From contig NZ_JAGMUL010000050.1 in the NCBI RefSeq assembly GCF_019049285.1, positions 41,610-105,609 of the forward strand: a DNA stretch of 64,000 nt. Reading direction: 5' to 3'. Of this stretch, positions 1 to 8,765 are shown in pieces. The position numbers were made by a program, and so were the translations under genes. The DNA comes from Streptomyces sp. AC550_RSS872. GTDB taxonomy: Bacteria; Actinomycetota; Actinomycetes; Streptomycetales; Streptomycetaceae. Under the pieces are notes generated by a model that worked only from the letters and a program-made list of their open reading frames with translations, was not told the origin of the DNA and made no database searches. Each line of letters begins with the position of its first letter. Within the stretch, counting starts at the first letter, position 1.

Positions 1-242
1 CGGCTGAGCGGTGCCTCGGGGTGCTGCGGCGGTTCTCGGAGGATGTGGCCGAGCTGGTCCGGGCGGAGACGGCGGACTGGATGGTGGAGTTCCGGACGGG
101 GTCCGCGCCGTTGGGAATTCAGTCGGGGGTGGCCGGGGGAGCTCGGCAGGACGTGGGGGTGGGGTCGGGGCGGTTCGGTGTGTCGCCGGCCAATGGGGCG
201 CGGCCGAACATGCCTCGACAGCGCCCGCCGGAGCCTCGCTGA
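1..242 (+). CDS. C-terminal part of a truncated hypothetical protein
   Basis: The frame is open from the first complete codon at position 3 to a TGA at 240-242, so the true start lies left of the window. About 79 residues are visible. The first 40 look like an amphipathic, coding-type segment (RFSEDVAELVRAETADWMVEF), and the remainder is Gly/Arg/Pro-rich and low in information. The segment vaguely resembles the C-terminal helix of bacterial SLATT-type membrane proteins, but this cannot be decided from the fragment. The function is not recognised. Confidence 0.5.
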   Translation, partial: AERCLGVLRRFSEDVAELVRAETADWMVEFRTGSAPLGIQSGVAGGARQDVGVGSGRFGVSPANGARPNMPRQRPPEPR

Positions 243-249
243 GGGGCCG

Positions 250-275
250 TCCTCAAGCGCCGGACGGGCTGAGAG
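250..275 (+). repeat. Remnant of a Streptomyces intergenic repeat
   Basis: The core CCTCAAGCGCCGGACGGGCT matches, with one change, the terminal core of the longer copies at 7003-7135, 23750-23884 and 46910-47007. Only the end of the element is present. It sits between the stop codons of two convergent genes. Confidence 0.6.
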
Positions 276-1857
276 GGCCTCGACCGGTGTCCGTGCACAG
301 CCTCAGGCCCACCGGTGTGCCGCACGGCAGGTGCCCCTGGGTGCGGATCACCTGGCGGCTGCTCTCCTTGTCCAGGAAGGAGAGGAAGCCGGCGGTGAGG
401 GAGTCTTCGGAGGGGATGCCGTCGGTGTAGGCGTACTCGATGTCGCGGTACGGGTAGGCGCTGGTGCCGCGTTCGATCTCGTTCACGTCGGCTCGGTCGC
501 CGTCGAGGGGGACGGGGCGTACGCCCTCGTGGTGCGCGGCGGTGGTCAGTTCGCTGTAGCCGAGGGCGCCGGGCTGGGCGGCGATCTTGGCGAGGACGTC
601 GCTGGTGGAGGCGAGTTCGCAGCGGGTCACCGCGGTGACGGTGCCGTCGGGCGGCCGGCAGTCCAGGGAGGTGCTCTGGGCCTGCTCCCACTCCCCCAGT
701 ACGCGGTCCTGGAAGACCTGCCGCGTCCCCGAGCTGTCGCTGCGGCTGACGAGGACGACGGGCAGGTCGGCGGTGGCCTCGTCGGTGCCGGGGAGCAGTT
801 CGCCCCAGCGCTTGTACCGGCCCTGGTAGAGGTCCCGGACCTGCCGCACCGACAGACCGGACGGCCCGAGGTCGATCCCGTCGTTGACGACCAGGGTGAA
901 CACGGACAGCGCGACCTCCTTCCCCGTCAGGCCCAGGCGGTCGCCCAGTGGGCCGTCGGAGAACGCGATCACGTTCCGCGCGCTCGGCCTCGACCGGTCG
1001 GCCAGGGCGGCGAGCTCGGCGACACCGGACTCGCTGCCGCGCGCCTCGACGTGAATCTCGGCACCCGCGCACTTGCGCTCGTAACTCTTCGCCAGCGTCT
1101 CGATCACCGGCTCGAAGGCGGTCGAGCCGATCACCGTCACCTCACCCTGCTCGCACTCGATCGGATTGCCGTCGCGGAAGACGACGATGCCCGCGAGCGC
1201 CAGCACCGAGAGCGTGAGCAGGGCGGTGAAGATCCTGGCCGGCAGGCTGAACACCGGCGCCTTGTCGTCCGGTGTCGCACTGCGGTTGGGGTGCACCTCG
1301 CCGTCCCGGAGGCCGCCGCGCAGCCGTATCTCCGCACCCACGTCGCCGCCGGAGAGCATCACCAGCAGCTTGTAGTGGTCGCCGGGGTTGAGCGGGACGC
1401 GCGGGATGCGCAGCCGGTTGCCCTCGTAGCCGAAGCCGCGTTGCGCGGTGAAGTGGTCCATCAGATGGTCGATGTCGGTCGGCTGGGTGACCGAGACGCC
1501 CCGGATGGTGCGGTCCGTGAACACCGCGGTGAGCCCGTGCGGTTCGGGGCCCGTGTAGTCGTCGCGGTCGATGCTCTGCGAACCGTCGTTCTCGACGCGC
1601 AGCAGCACCAGCGTCGCGTCGTCCATGTCCGCGTCGAAGAGGCCGAGCCGGACGTTGGCCCGGCCCGAACGCACGTCGTCGCCGATCGGGTTGTCCATCT
1701 GGACGCGATAGCCGATCCGCTTTCTGCGCGGCACGCGCCGCTCGTACCAGACCATGACACCCGACGCGACGACACCGAGCACCGCCGTACCGACGGCCAC
1801 GACGTTCTCTGCGCTCAGCCACTCCACCGGCGCCACCGTAGGCTCGCGCCGCCTCAA
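253..1857 (-). CDS. Membrane-anchored PstS-like substrate-binding domain protein
   Basis: The protein has 534 residues with a TTG start; a GTG eight codons in is an alternative. A hydrophobic segment lies near residues 16-38 and a second near 212-232. Between them is a soluble domain of unknown type. From about residue 240 the protein resembles PstS-type periplasmic phosphate-binding proteins: VIGSTAFEPVIETL at the start, a GSESGV ligand-loop-like motif, LSVRQVRDLYQGRYKRWGEL (the usual hinge segment) and SRSDSSGTR. No PstCAB genes are adjacent. The two membrane segments and the lack of a lipobox suggest that the binding domain is tethered and may sense a ligand rather than feed a transporter. 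It follows the Ser/Thr kinase gene on the same strand with a 27-bp gap, so the two may be co-transcribed. Confidence 0.8.
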   Translation of the reverse strand: MRRREPTVAPVEWLSAENVVAVGTAVLGVVASGVMVWYERRVPRRKRIGYRVQMDNPIGDDVRSGRANVRLGLFDADMDDATLVLLRVENDGSQSIDRDDYTGPEPHGLTAVFTDRTIRGVSVTQPTDIDHLMDHFTAQRGFGYEGNRLRIPRVPLNPGDHYKLLVMLSGGDVGAEIRLRGGLRDGEVHPNRSATPDDKAPVFSLPARIFTALLTLSVLALAGIVVFRDGNPIECEQGEVTVIGSTAFEPVIETLAKSYERKCAGAEIHVEARGSESGVAELAALADRSRPSARNVIAFSDGPLGDRLGLTGKEVALSVFTLVVNDGIDLGPSGLSVRQVRDLYQGRYKRWGELLPGTDEATADLPVVLVSRSDSSGTRQVFQDRVLGEWEQAQSTSLDCRPPDGTVTAVTRCELASTSDVLAKIAAQPGALGYSELTTAAHHEGVRPVPLDGDRADVNEIERGTSAYPYRDIEYAYTDGIPSEDSLTAGFLSFLDKESSRQVIRTQGHLPCGTPVGLRLCTDTGRGPLSPSGA

Positions 1858-1884
1858 CCGCCTTATCGGTACGGGTACTTGGGG

Positions 1885-3870
1885 TTACTGTCTGGTGTAC
1901 GTCAGCTTCTCCCCGCTGCTGGTGTTCACCCGCTCCAGCCGCCCGTCCGGCAGCAGCCTGATCTCGGTGGCCTCGCCGGGTGAGCAGGAGGTGGCGGGCT
2001 CGCCCGCGGTCACGGTGGAGGGGCCGATCTCCAACGGGCCGTCCGCGCCGGGCGCTTCGGTCAGCGACGCCGTGAACTCGCAGTGATAGGTGCCGGTTCC
2101 GGCCGGGCCGTCGGCGACGAGGGTGAGCACCTTGTCGCCCACCTCGCCCTGCCGGATGGTCAGCCGGCGGGAGTTCTCACCGGTGGCGTTGTCGATGGCG
2201 GCCGTCCAGGTGCCCAGGTAGCGGGCCGGGATCGCGCCGTCCGTGGCCGCGGAGTCCGTCGGGTTCGGGTCCGGGGAGGCGGCCGGGTCGGTCGGACCGG
2301 AGGTCGCGGGGTCGGTCGTGGAATGGGTCGCGGTACCGGGACCACCCGTCGGACCGCCCGCCGCACCGTCGTCCCCACCGCCGTTCATGAGGGCGTACAC
2401 CGAGCCACCGGCCGCGAGCGCGACGACCAGCGCGACGAGGACGAGCGCCACCGTGGAGCGTCCGCTGCGGTGCGGGGCTTCGGGCGGGGGCGCGGGGAGA
2501 TACGGCAGGGGCGGGCCGTAGGGCGGGGTGGGGCTGTACGGCGGGGTCGGGCCGTGGGCGGGGGCGGGGCCGTAGGACGGGTTCGGACCGGCCGGCGGAT
2601 AGCCGTAACCCGGCGGCTGCGGCTGCTGGGGATGTTGTTGCGGGTGCTGCTGCGGGGAGCCGTATGCCGGGTGGGCCGGAGTACCGCCGGGGGCGGCGGC
2701 CTCTCCGAAGGGGCTGCCGGGAGGGGTGCCCGGGAACGGCGGAGGGGTGGGGCCGCTCGGGGGCGCGACCATGGTGGGGAGCTGGTCGGGCGGGGTGCCC
2801 GGGGCGGCAGGAGCATGCTCGGGGGAGGCCGCGGGGGTCGGCTCGGCGGCACCCGGCACGCCCCCGGAGCCCGGCGCCGACGGACCGCCGTCACGCACCG
2901 GGGCCTGCGCTCCCCCGGCCCCCGCCGGACCCTCCCGCCCCTCAGGTCCCTCCGGATCCTCCGTGTCCAGCAACCGCACCGCATGCCGCCCCAGCTGTGC
3001 CACCAGCGCGCTCGGCAGCCAAGGGTCCCGGGACCGGCCGCCGGAGACGGTGTCCTCGGCGCCCGTGCGCTCCAGGATCCGGTCCAGCGCCGGCCGGGCG
3101 CCGGGGTCCTTGCGCAGACAGTCCCGCACCAGGTCGGCGATCCCCTCGGGCACGCCCTCCAGGTCGGGTTCCTCCTGGGCGATCCGGAACATCACGGCGT
3201 GCGCGCCGCTGTCGACGGAGCCGAAGGGCAGCGTGCCGGTCGCGGCGTAGGCGAGCACCGAGCCCAGACAGAACACGTCGCACGCGGGCGTGATCCGGTC
3301 CCCGCGCACCTGCTCGGGTGCCATGAACCCCGGCGACCCGACGAGCGCGCCGGTGCGGGTGAGTCCGCTCTCGTCCACGGTCTCCAGGGCGCGGGCGATC
3401 CCGAAGTCGATGACGCGCGGGCCGTCGATGGTGACCAGCACATTGGACGGTTTCAGGTCCCGGTGCACGATCCCCGCGGCATGGATGTCCTTGAGCGCGT
3501 GCGCGAGGCCCGCCGCCAGGATCCGGACCGATCGCTCGGGCAGCGCCCCGTGGTCCCGCCCGACGACCTGCTGGAGGCTGGGTCCGGCGACATAGCCGGT
3601 GGCGACCCAGGGCACGTCGGCCTCGGTGTCCGCGTCGAGCACCGGCGCCGTCCAGAACCCGCCGACCTGCCGCGCTGCCTGCACCTCCTGCCGGAACCGG
3701 GCCCGGAACTCCTCCTGCGCGGCGAGCTCCCGCCGTACGAGTTTCACGGCGACGGTACGGCCCCGGTCCGACCGGGCGAGATAGACGTCCCCCATGCCGC
3801 CCGCCCCCAGCCGCGCCAGCAGCCGGTAAACCCCGATCCGCTGTGGATCACCCGACCCCAGCTTCTCCAT
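1885..3870 (-). CDS. Transmembrane serine/threonine protein kinase
   Basis: This 661-residue Hanks-type kinase phosphorylates Ser/Thr on unknown targets. The kinase domain spans about residues 12-275: glycine loop LGAGGMGDVY, catalytic lysine in VAVKLV, catalytic loop HRDLKPSN, DFG in VIDFGIA and APE in FMAPEQ. It is followed by a long Pro/Gly-rich cytoplasmic linker with several TPPYSPTPPYG-like repeats and one membrane helix near residues 475-497. An extracytoplasmic domain of about 160 residues follows; it starts with a Thr/Ser/Pro-rich spacer and carries no PASTA repeats. The external domain presumably senses an envelope signal. The downstream PstS-like protein is a plausible partner by position only. 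Confidence 0.95.
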   Translation of the reverse strand: MEKLGSGDPQRIGVYRLLARLGAGGMGDVYLARSDRGRTVAVKLVRRELAAQEEFRARFRQEVQAARQVGGFWTAPVLDADTEADVPWVATGYVAGPSLQQVVGRDHGALPERSVRILAAGLAHALKDIHAAGIVHRDLKPSNVLVTIDGPRVIDFGIARALETVDESGLTRTGALVGSPGFMAPEQVRGDRITPACDVFCLGSVLAYAATGTLPFGSVDSGAHAVMFRIAQEEPDLEGVPEGIADLVRDCLRKDPGARPALDRILERTGAEDTVSGGRSRDPWLPSALVAQLGRHAVRLLDTEDPEGPEGREGPAGAGGAQAPVRDGGPSAPGSGGVPGAAEPTPAASPEHAPAAPGTPPDQLPTMVAPPSGPTPPPFPGTPPGSPFGEAAAPGGTPAHPAYGSPQQHPQQHPQQPQPPGYGYPPAGPNPSYGPAPAHGPTPPYSPTPPYGPPLPYLPAPPPEAPHRSGRSTVALVLVALVVALAAGGSVYALMNGGGDDGAAGGPTGGPGTATHSTTDPATSGPTDPAASPDPNPTDSAATDGAIPARYLGTWTAAIDNATGENSRRLTIRQGEVGDKVLTLVADGPAGTGTYHCEFTASLTEAPGADGPLEIGPSTVTAGEPATSCSPGEATEIRLLPDGRLERVNTSSGEKLTYTRQ

Positions 3871-3960
3871 GCCACGCCCCCCAACCCCGCCGACGCAAAC
3901 CCCCGCTCACGCAACGGCCCCACGATAGTGCGGCATATGGGGAGGTGAGCGGGTGGGCGT

Positions 3961-4419
3961 CTACGGTTCCGTAACAGGAGCGGCGATCTGGTCGAGAGCT
4001 GCCGACAACCGTTCCAGAACCCGTACGGCATCGGCGAGTTCCGCCTCCCCGACGGCCTGCGCCAGCCGGTCCGCGAAGGCCGCGTGCCCGGGGTCGATCC
4101 GGGAGATCGCCGCACGCCCCGCCTCCGTCGGCGCGAGGAGCTTGGCGCGGCGGTGGGCGGGGTTGGGCCGGTACTCGGCGAGCCCCTTGTCCACCAGCAG
4201 GTCGGCGATGCGCTGCACGCTCTGCCGGGTGATGCCCATGGCGCGGGCGATCCCGGAGACGGGAAGGGGCTCGCCGAGGACCGCGCCGAGCACCTGCCAC
4301 CAGGCCGCGGTCAGCCCCGCGGGCCTGGCCAGTTCCTCGGCGACCGCGAGGAACTGGCCGTTGAGCCGGAAGACACCGAGCGCACTGCGGCTGAGCAGGT
4401 CCTGTCGCTCCCGGCTCAC
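3961..4419 (-). CDS. MarR-family transcriptional regulator
   Basis: This 152-residue winged-helix regulator has its helix-turn-helix in GIARAMGITRQSVQRIADLLVDKGL, followed by the wing (YRPNPAHRRAKLLAPTEAG). The GTG start at 4419 overlaps the stop of the upstream DJ-1 gene by 4 bp (GTGA), so translation is probably coupled. A longer open frame extends upstream but runs antiparallel to and through the DJ-1 gene in another frame, so it is not used. The tandem palindromes at 5077-5110, just before the operon, are likely its own operator. The ligand is unknown. Confidence 0.92.
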   Translation of the reverse strand: MSRERQDLLSRSALGVFRLNGQFLAVAEELARPAGLTAAWWQVLGAVLGEPLPVSGIARAMGITRQSVQRIADLLVDKGLAEYRPNPAHRRAKLLAPTEAGRAAISRIDPGHAAFADRLAQAVGEAELADAVRVLERLSAALDQIAAPVTEP

Positions 4420-5024
4420 AGGACACCGGCCTTCTCGAGTACGGCGTACGCCTCGGCGTCGGAGTCGTGGAACAGGCGGTACCAGGCGTCGACGGCCTCG
4501 TCCTCGTACACCTTCAGCAGCCGCAGGATCTCCCGGGCGAAGGCCACGGGTTCGGTGGGACCGGCGGTGACGAGCCCGCCGTCGGTGACGGCGTCGGCCT
4601 CGGCATACCGCTCGCCGCCGCCGTACCCGGTCGCGGCCAGATAGAAGGAGACCGCGCTGGTGTGGTCCCGGTCGTCGAGCAGCCCTTCGCGGGCCAGCCC
4701 GACCGTCGCCCCGCAGATCGCGGCCACCGGCACCCCGGCGTCCAGGAAGGCACGGGCGGTGCGGGCGAAGGGGGCGAGTTCGTCGCCCGCGTCCCAGAGG
4801 TCGGCGCCCGGGAGGATCAGCAGGGACGCGTCGGACGGCCGCAGGTCGGCCAGGGCCAGGTCGGGCTGGATACGCAGACCGCCGACGGTGGTGACGGGTT
4901 CGCGGGTCGGGCCGACGGTGCGGATCTCGTATCCGGCGCGGGCCAGCTGGGCGGTGGCATAGCCGGGTTCCCAGTCGGCGAGGGTGTCGTAGACGGCGAG
5001 GTGGACGGGCTTGCGGGTGCTCAT
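4416..5024 (-). CDS. DJ-1/PfpI family protein
   Basis: The protein has 202 residues. The start is ATG 5024, preceded by an excellent ribosome site (AGGAGGAG) 3-10 bases upstream; the in-frame ATG at 5093 has no such site. It has the DJ-1/PfpI fold with the nucleophile elbow VAAICGATVG (the Cys is the conserved reactive residue) and LLILPGADLWD before it. Members act as glyoxalase/deglycase-like enzymes, isonitrile hydratases or stress chaperones. The substrate cannot be told here. It is the first gene of a two-gene operon with a MarR regulator, an arrangement often seen for stress- or electrophile-induced DJ-1 genes. Confidence 0.9.
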   Translation of the reverse strand: MSTRKPVHLAVYDTLADWEPGYATAQLARAGYEIRTVGPTREPVTTVGGLRIQPDLALADLRPSDASLLILPGADLWDAGDELAPFARTARAFLDAGVPVAAICGATVGLAREGLLDDRDHTSAVSFYLAATGYGGGERYAEADAVTDGGLVTAGPTEPVAFAREILRLLKVYEDEAVDAWYRLFHDSDAEAYAVLEKAGVL

Positions 5025-5076
5025 GGCTCCTCCTGGGGACCTGGCCAATGACCCATGGCCGATATCCGAAATCCGA

Positions 5077-5110
5077 TGACAGCATCCTGTCACTTCGACA
5101 GCACCCTGTC
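5077..5110. promoter_or_regulatory. Two tandem palindromes, probable MarR operator
   Basis: TGACAG-CATC-CTGTCA (5077-5092) and GACAG-CACC-CTGTC (5097-5110) are two near-identical dyads with centres 19 bp apart, about two helical turns. They lie 53-86 bp upstream of the DJ-1/MarR operon start and 105 bp before the small secreted protein on the other strand. Dyad size and doubling fit a pair of MarR dimers. Confidence 0.65.
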
Positions 5111-5214
5111 AACGCCTCGCAACACAACACCCGACCATCACCCGACCGCCACCCGGCGAACACCAACGGTGCAAAACAGGACATCCTCTTGCCGCCGTCG
5201 TCGTTGGGCCGGGC

Positions 5215-5457
5215 ATGAAGATCATCGCTGCCGCCGCGCTCGCCGGCGCGGCCCTCCTCGCCGCCGCCCTCCCCGCCTCCGCGGACGACGGGCCCCTCGA
5301 CTTCGGCATCTTCCAGGGCGTCAACGACACCAAGGGCTCGAACTCCACGGGCCCCGGTTCGACCTGGGGGCAGACGGACAGCGGGGCGAACGGGACCGTC
5401 CCCCGCTCGGCGCTGGGCCTGCTGGTGGAGAAGCTGACGTCGCCCGACCAGCGCTAG
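5215..5457 (+). CDS. Small secreted protein
   Basis: This 80-residue protein has a clear Sec signal peptide: MKIIAAAALAGAALLAAALP followed by an ASA-DD cleavage site near residue 23. The mature part is short, Gly/Ser/Asp-rich and has no cysteines (FGIFQGVNDTKGSNSTGPGS). No enzyme motif is seen. It lies alone between the DJ-1 operon (divergent) and the aminotransferase. It resembles small exported proteins common in Streptomyces whose function is unknown. The ribosome site is weak (GGGCCGGG). Confidence 0.75.
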   Translation: MKIIAAAALAGAALLAAALPASADDGPLDFGIFQGVNDTKGSNSTGPGSTWGQTDSGANGTVPRSALGLLVEKLTSPDQR

Positions 5458-5558
5458 GGCCCTTCGCCAGGGCGTGTCGACAACCTGTCGCGGAAACCCC
5501 TCGACCGCAGACAGGACGCCGATACCGTGCCGCGGCGCCGACTCGTAGGCTCGGCTGC

Positions 5559-6914
5559 ATGACCCCTCAGCCTGATCCAGAAATCGGCGCCGCCGTAAAG
5601 GCCGCGGACCGTGCGCACGTGTTCCACTCCTGGTCCGCGCAGGAACTCATCGACCCGCTCGCCGTCGCCGGTGCGGAGGGGTCGTACTTCTGGGACTACG
5701 ACGGCAAGCGCTACCTCGACTTCACCAGCGGGCTCGTCTACACGAACATCGGCTACCAGCACCCGAAGGTCGTCGCCGCGATACAGGAGCAGGCCGCACA
5801 CCTGACCACCTTCGCGCCCGCCTTCGCCATCGAGGCCCGCTCCGAGGCGGCCCGGCTGATCGCCGAGCGGACGCCCGGCGACCTGGACAAGATCTTCTTC
5901 ACCAACGGCGGCGCGGACGCCGTGGAGCACGCGGTGCGGATGGCCCGGCTGCACACGGGCCGTCCGAAGGTGCTGTCGGCGTACCGCTCGTACCACGGCG
6001 GCACCCAGCAGGCCGTGAACATCACCGGCGACCCGCGCCGCTGGGCCTCCGACAGCGCCACGGCCGGGGTCGTGCACTTCTGGGCACCGTTCCTCTACCG
6101 CTCCCGTTTCTACGCCGAGACCGAGGAGCAGGAGTGCGCTCGGGCGCTGGAGCATCTGGAGACGACGATCGCCTTCGAAGGGCCTTCGACCGTCGCCGCG
6201 ATCATCCTGGAGACGATTCCGGGGACCGCGGGGATCATGCTGCCGCCGGCCGGCTATCTGGCCGGGGTCCGCGAGATCTGTGACAAGTACGGGATCGTCT
6301 TCATCCTGGACGAGGTCATGGCGGGGTTCGGACGGACCGGGGAGTGGTTCGCGGCGCACCTGTACGACGTCACTCCCGACCTCATGACCTTCGCGAAGGG
6401 CGTGAACTCCGGGTATGTGCCGCTGGGCGGCGTCGCCATCTCCGGGGCCATCGCCGAGACCTTCGCGAAGCGGCCGTACCCCGGCGGTCTCACGTACTCC
6501 GGTCACCCCCTGGCCTGCGCGGCCGCCGTCGCGACGATCAACGTCATGGCCGAGGAGGGCGTCGTCGAGAACGCCGCCCGGCTGGGCGCCGAGGTGGTGG
6601 AACCCGGGCTGCGTGAGCTGGCCGAGCGGCATCGCTGCGTGGGCGAGGTGCGGGGCGTCGGCATGTTCTGGGCCCTCGAACTGGTCAAGAACCGGGAGAC
6701 CCGTGAGCCGCTGGTGCCCTACAACGCGGCCGGTGAGGCCAACGCCCCCATGACCGCGTTCGGCTCCGCCGCGAAGGCGGGGGGCATCTGGCCGTTCATC
6801 AACATGAACCGCACCCATGTCGTGCCGCCGTGCAACGTGAGCGAGGGTGAGTTGAAGGAGGGGTTGGCAGTGCTGGACGCTGCGCTGGCGGTCGCTGACG
6901 AGTACGCGGAGTAG
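5559..6914 (+). CDS. Class III PLP-dependent aminotransferase
   Basis: The 451-residue enzyme belongs to the omega-amino-acid:pyruvate / GABA aminotransferase group. Motifs: FTNGGADAVEHAVRMAR (PLP phosphate binding), FILDEVMAGFGRTG (cofactor-ring aspartate) and FAKGVNSGYVPLGGVAIS (the Lys that forms the Schiff base). The start is ATG 5559; the longer frame upstream covers the small secreted gene and is rejected. The likely reaction is transfer of an amino group from an omega-amino acid, taurine-like compound or amine to pyruvate or 2-oxoglutarate. The substrate cannot be decided. The next gene on the same strand is a GntR/FCD regulator, which may control it. Confidence 0.92.
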   Translation: MTPQPDPEIGAAVKAADRAHVFHSWSAQELIDPLAVAGAEGSYFWDYDGKRYLDFTSGLVYTNIGYQHPKVVAAIQEQAAHLTTFAPAFAIEARSEAARLIAERTPGDLDKIFFTNGGADAVEHAVRMARLHTGRPKVLSAYRSYHGGTQQAVNITGDPRRWASDSATAGVVHFWAPFLYRSRFYAETEEQECARALEHLETTIAFEGPSTVAAIILETIPGTAGIMLPPAGYLAGVREICDKYGIVFILDEVMAGFGRTGEWFAAHLYDVTPDLMTFAKGVNSGYVPLGGVAISGAIAETFAKRPYPGGLTYSGHPLACAAAVATINVMAEEGVVENAARLGAEVVEPGLRELAERHRCVGEVRGVGMFWALELVKNRETREPLVPYNAAGEANAPMTAFGSAAKAGGIWPFINMNRTHVVPPCNVSEGELKEGLAVLDAALAVADEYAE

Positions 6915-7002
6915 GCCTCACCGTAGGGCGGCTGCGCGGCGAACGGCCGGTGAGGGCTGGTCGCGCCCACGCGCCCCTTCTGGGGCTCCGCCCCGGACCC
7001 CG

Positions 7003-7135
7003 CTCCTCAAACGCCGGAGGGGCTGAATTTCAGCCCGTCCGGCGTTTGAGGACGAGGCCCGCAGGGCCGACAGCGGGGGTCTGGGGGCGCAGCCCCCAGG
7101 GATGGGACGGGTAGGGGCGGCGGGGGCGAGGAAAA
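7003..7135 (-). repeat. Streptomyces intergenic repeat with long hairpin
   Basis: The 336-bp gap between the aminotransferase and the GntR gene is largely this element. It contains a 23-bp inverted repeat (7005-7027 and 7029-7051, one mismatch, 1-nt loop; core CAAACGCCGGA), then GGACGAGGCC, a GGGGGC-rich hairpin near 7083-7100 and GGGATGGGACGGGTAGGGGC. The same blocks occur in opposite orientation at 23750-23884 and 46910-47007. The long hairpin could end transcription in both directions. Confidence 0.8.
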
Positions 7136-7179
7136 GTCCGGGTCGTCGCGGAAACCTGCCCCGGAACCCGAACGCGTAA

Positions 7180-7221
7180 GGTGGCGTGCTCGTAGACATA
7201 CGTGTACGCACACACGCCACC
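7180..7221. promoter_or_regulatory. Nested inverted repeats upstream of the GntR gene
   Basis: A 9-bp perfect inverted repeat, GGTGGCGTG (7180-7188) and CACGCCACC (7213-7221), encloses an imperfect palindrome at 7191-7208 (CGTAGACAT/ACGTGTACG, 7 of 9 paired). It lies 30-70 bp before the GntR start and could be an autoregulatory operator or a leader hairpin. Confidence 0.4.
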
Positions 7222-7250
7222 ACATCGCGACGACGGGAGACGCCCCGACC

Positions 7251-7952
7251 ATGCCCGGCCCCGGCGGCAACGGCTCCGTGACGCGGAGCACCCTGCGGCA
7301 GCAGATCGCGGACGCCCTCCGCGACGAGGTGCTGGCCGGCCGGCTCCAGGCAGGACGGGCGTTCACGGTCAAGGAGATCGCCGAACAGTACGGCGTCTCC
7401 GCGACCCCGGTCCGCGAGGCCCTCGTCGACCTCTCCGCCCAGGGCCTGCTGGAAGCCGACCAGCACCGCGGCTTCCGCGTGCACGAGTACTCCGTAGCGG
7501 ACTTCCGCGGCATCGTCGAGGCCCGCGGCCTGGTCACCGACGGCATGTTCCAGGTCCTGGCCGCCGACACCGCCCGCCACCGGGACCCCGACGACCCCCT
7601 CGTCCACGCCGCCGTGGTCGGGGTACGCCGCCGCGCCGAGGAGGCCCAGCGCGCCGCCACCGCCGGTGACCTCACCGTCCTGATCGGCTACGACCTGCGT
7701 TTCTGGCGCGAACTCGGCGCCCTCTTCGGCAACGCCTACCTCTCGGACTTCCTGCACAGGCTGCGCGTGCAGGCCTGGGTCTGCGCCGTCCAGCATCTGC
7801 GCCACCTCGACGATCTGCGCGGCCACCTGTGGTGCCGGCACACCGACCTGGTCGACGCCCTGATGCGCCGCGACCTGCCCACGGCCCGCTCGATCATCAC
7901 CGAGCACGACGCGGGCTCCCTGGCCCTGATCGAGCAACTTGCAGCCGAATGA
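7251..7952 (+). CDS. GntR-family regulator, FCD (FadR-like) subfamily
   Basis: The 233-residue protein has an N-terminal winged helix at about residues 10-80 with the GntR signature FTVKEIAEQYGVSATPVREALVDLSAQGLL. An all-helical FCD-type ligand domain follows, with His residues (RHRDPD, LRHLDDLRGHLWCRH, TEHD) where this family binds a metal. FCD regulators answer to carboxylates such as lactate, amino acids or sugar acids. The neighbouring aminotransferase, on the same strand and separated by the repeat element, is a possible target. Confidence 0.9.
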   Translation: MPGPGGNGSVTRSTLRQQIADALRDEVLAGRLQAGRAFTVKEIAEQYGVSATPVREALVDLSAQGLLEADQHRGFRVHEYSVADFRGIVEARGLVTDGMFQVLAADTARHRDPDDPLVHAAVVGVRRRAEEAQRAATAGDLTVLIGYDLRFWRELGALFGNAYLSDFLHRLRVQAWVCAVQHLRHLDDLRGHLWCRHTDLVDALMRRDLPTARSIITEHDAGSLALIEQLAAE

Positions 7953-8096
7953 GCCGCCCGGGGAAGTGGGTGGACGGAGTGTGGGTAGGGGACCCGCACG
8001 AGCGGGGGACCTGCCTGAGGGTCCGCACGAGGGGGTCCGCCCCCGAGCCGCACCGATTACCCTTCCCTGACCAACCTGCTATGCGAGGAGCCTTCT

Positions 8097-8747
8097 TTGG
8101 CCTGTGACCTGTGGCTGGTACCGCTTGTCGACGTGTTGTGCCACACCCCCGACAACCCCTTCGCCGAGGAACTCGCGCAATACAACAAGGTGCTGGCCGA
8201 GGCCGGGCTGCCTCCGGTGCCGGTGTACCAGTACATGCCGGGCCTGTCCGGGGACGTCGCACCGGTCGCCGGCTTCGACTACGACGCGCTGCACTTCCTG
8301 CGCCGCGCCTATCTGCTCCAGGTCTGCGGACTCCCGGTGACCCCGGTCGACGAACTGGGCGGCGACTACGAACAGCTCCTGGAGATGTTCGAGACCACGG
8401 CCAAGCAGTCCCACCTGGTCTGGCACTACGACCACGCGGGCGCCTACGTCCCCGTCGACTTCCCGGGCCCGCTCTCCAACGACGAACTCCTCGCGGGCGG
8501 CGGCCCCCTGGGCTCCTCCCAGGCGCTCCTGCGCGAGCTGGAGTTCGTGGCCCCGGTCATCGGCATCGACCCGGCCAACCCCCCGGCGGCCCCCCAGGCT
8601 CCGCTCGCCCCGACGGCCTTGGAGGAACCGGCGGTTCCGGCGCCCTACGACCCGAGCCCGTTCGCCCGTGAACGGCATGTGTGGCTGGGGCTGCACGCGG
8701 CGGCGACGCGGAGTCTGGCGCAGGGGTCGATGATCGTGTTCAGCTGA
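8097..8747 (+). CDS. Conserved hypothetical protein
   Basis: The 216-residue protein is soluble and acidic with no recognised domain. Its TTG start is supported by GAGGAG seven bases upstream. The N-terminal half (CDLWLVPLVDVLCHTPDNPF, then HFLRRAYLL) is predicted alpha/beta, and a Pro/Ala-rich stretch lies near residues 160-185. It appears to be a single-gene unit between the GntR gene and the convergent PgsC gene. Confidence 0.75.
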   Translation: MACDLWLVPLVDVLCHTPDNPFAEELAQYNKVLAEAGLPPVPVYQYMPGLSGDVAPVAGFDYDALHFLRRAYLLQVCGLPVTPVDELGGDYEQLLEMFETTAKQSHLVWHYDHAGAYVPVDFPGPLSNDELLAGGGPLGSSQALLRELEFVAPVIGIDPANPPAAPQAPLAPTALEEPAVPAPYDPSPFARERHVWLGLHAAATRSLAQGSMIVFS

Positions 8748-8765
8748 CGCCTGGCGCCCTCGGGA

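Noticed and set aside
43..1983. Very long + strand frames opposite real genes (for example 43-1983, 2083-3948, 26859-29078, 45555-48467)
   Set aside because: They are antisense or shifted shadows typical of high-GC DNA, with low-complexity Arg/Gly/Pro composition and no family motifs.
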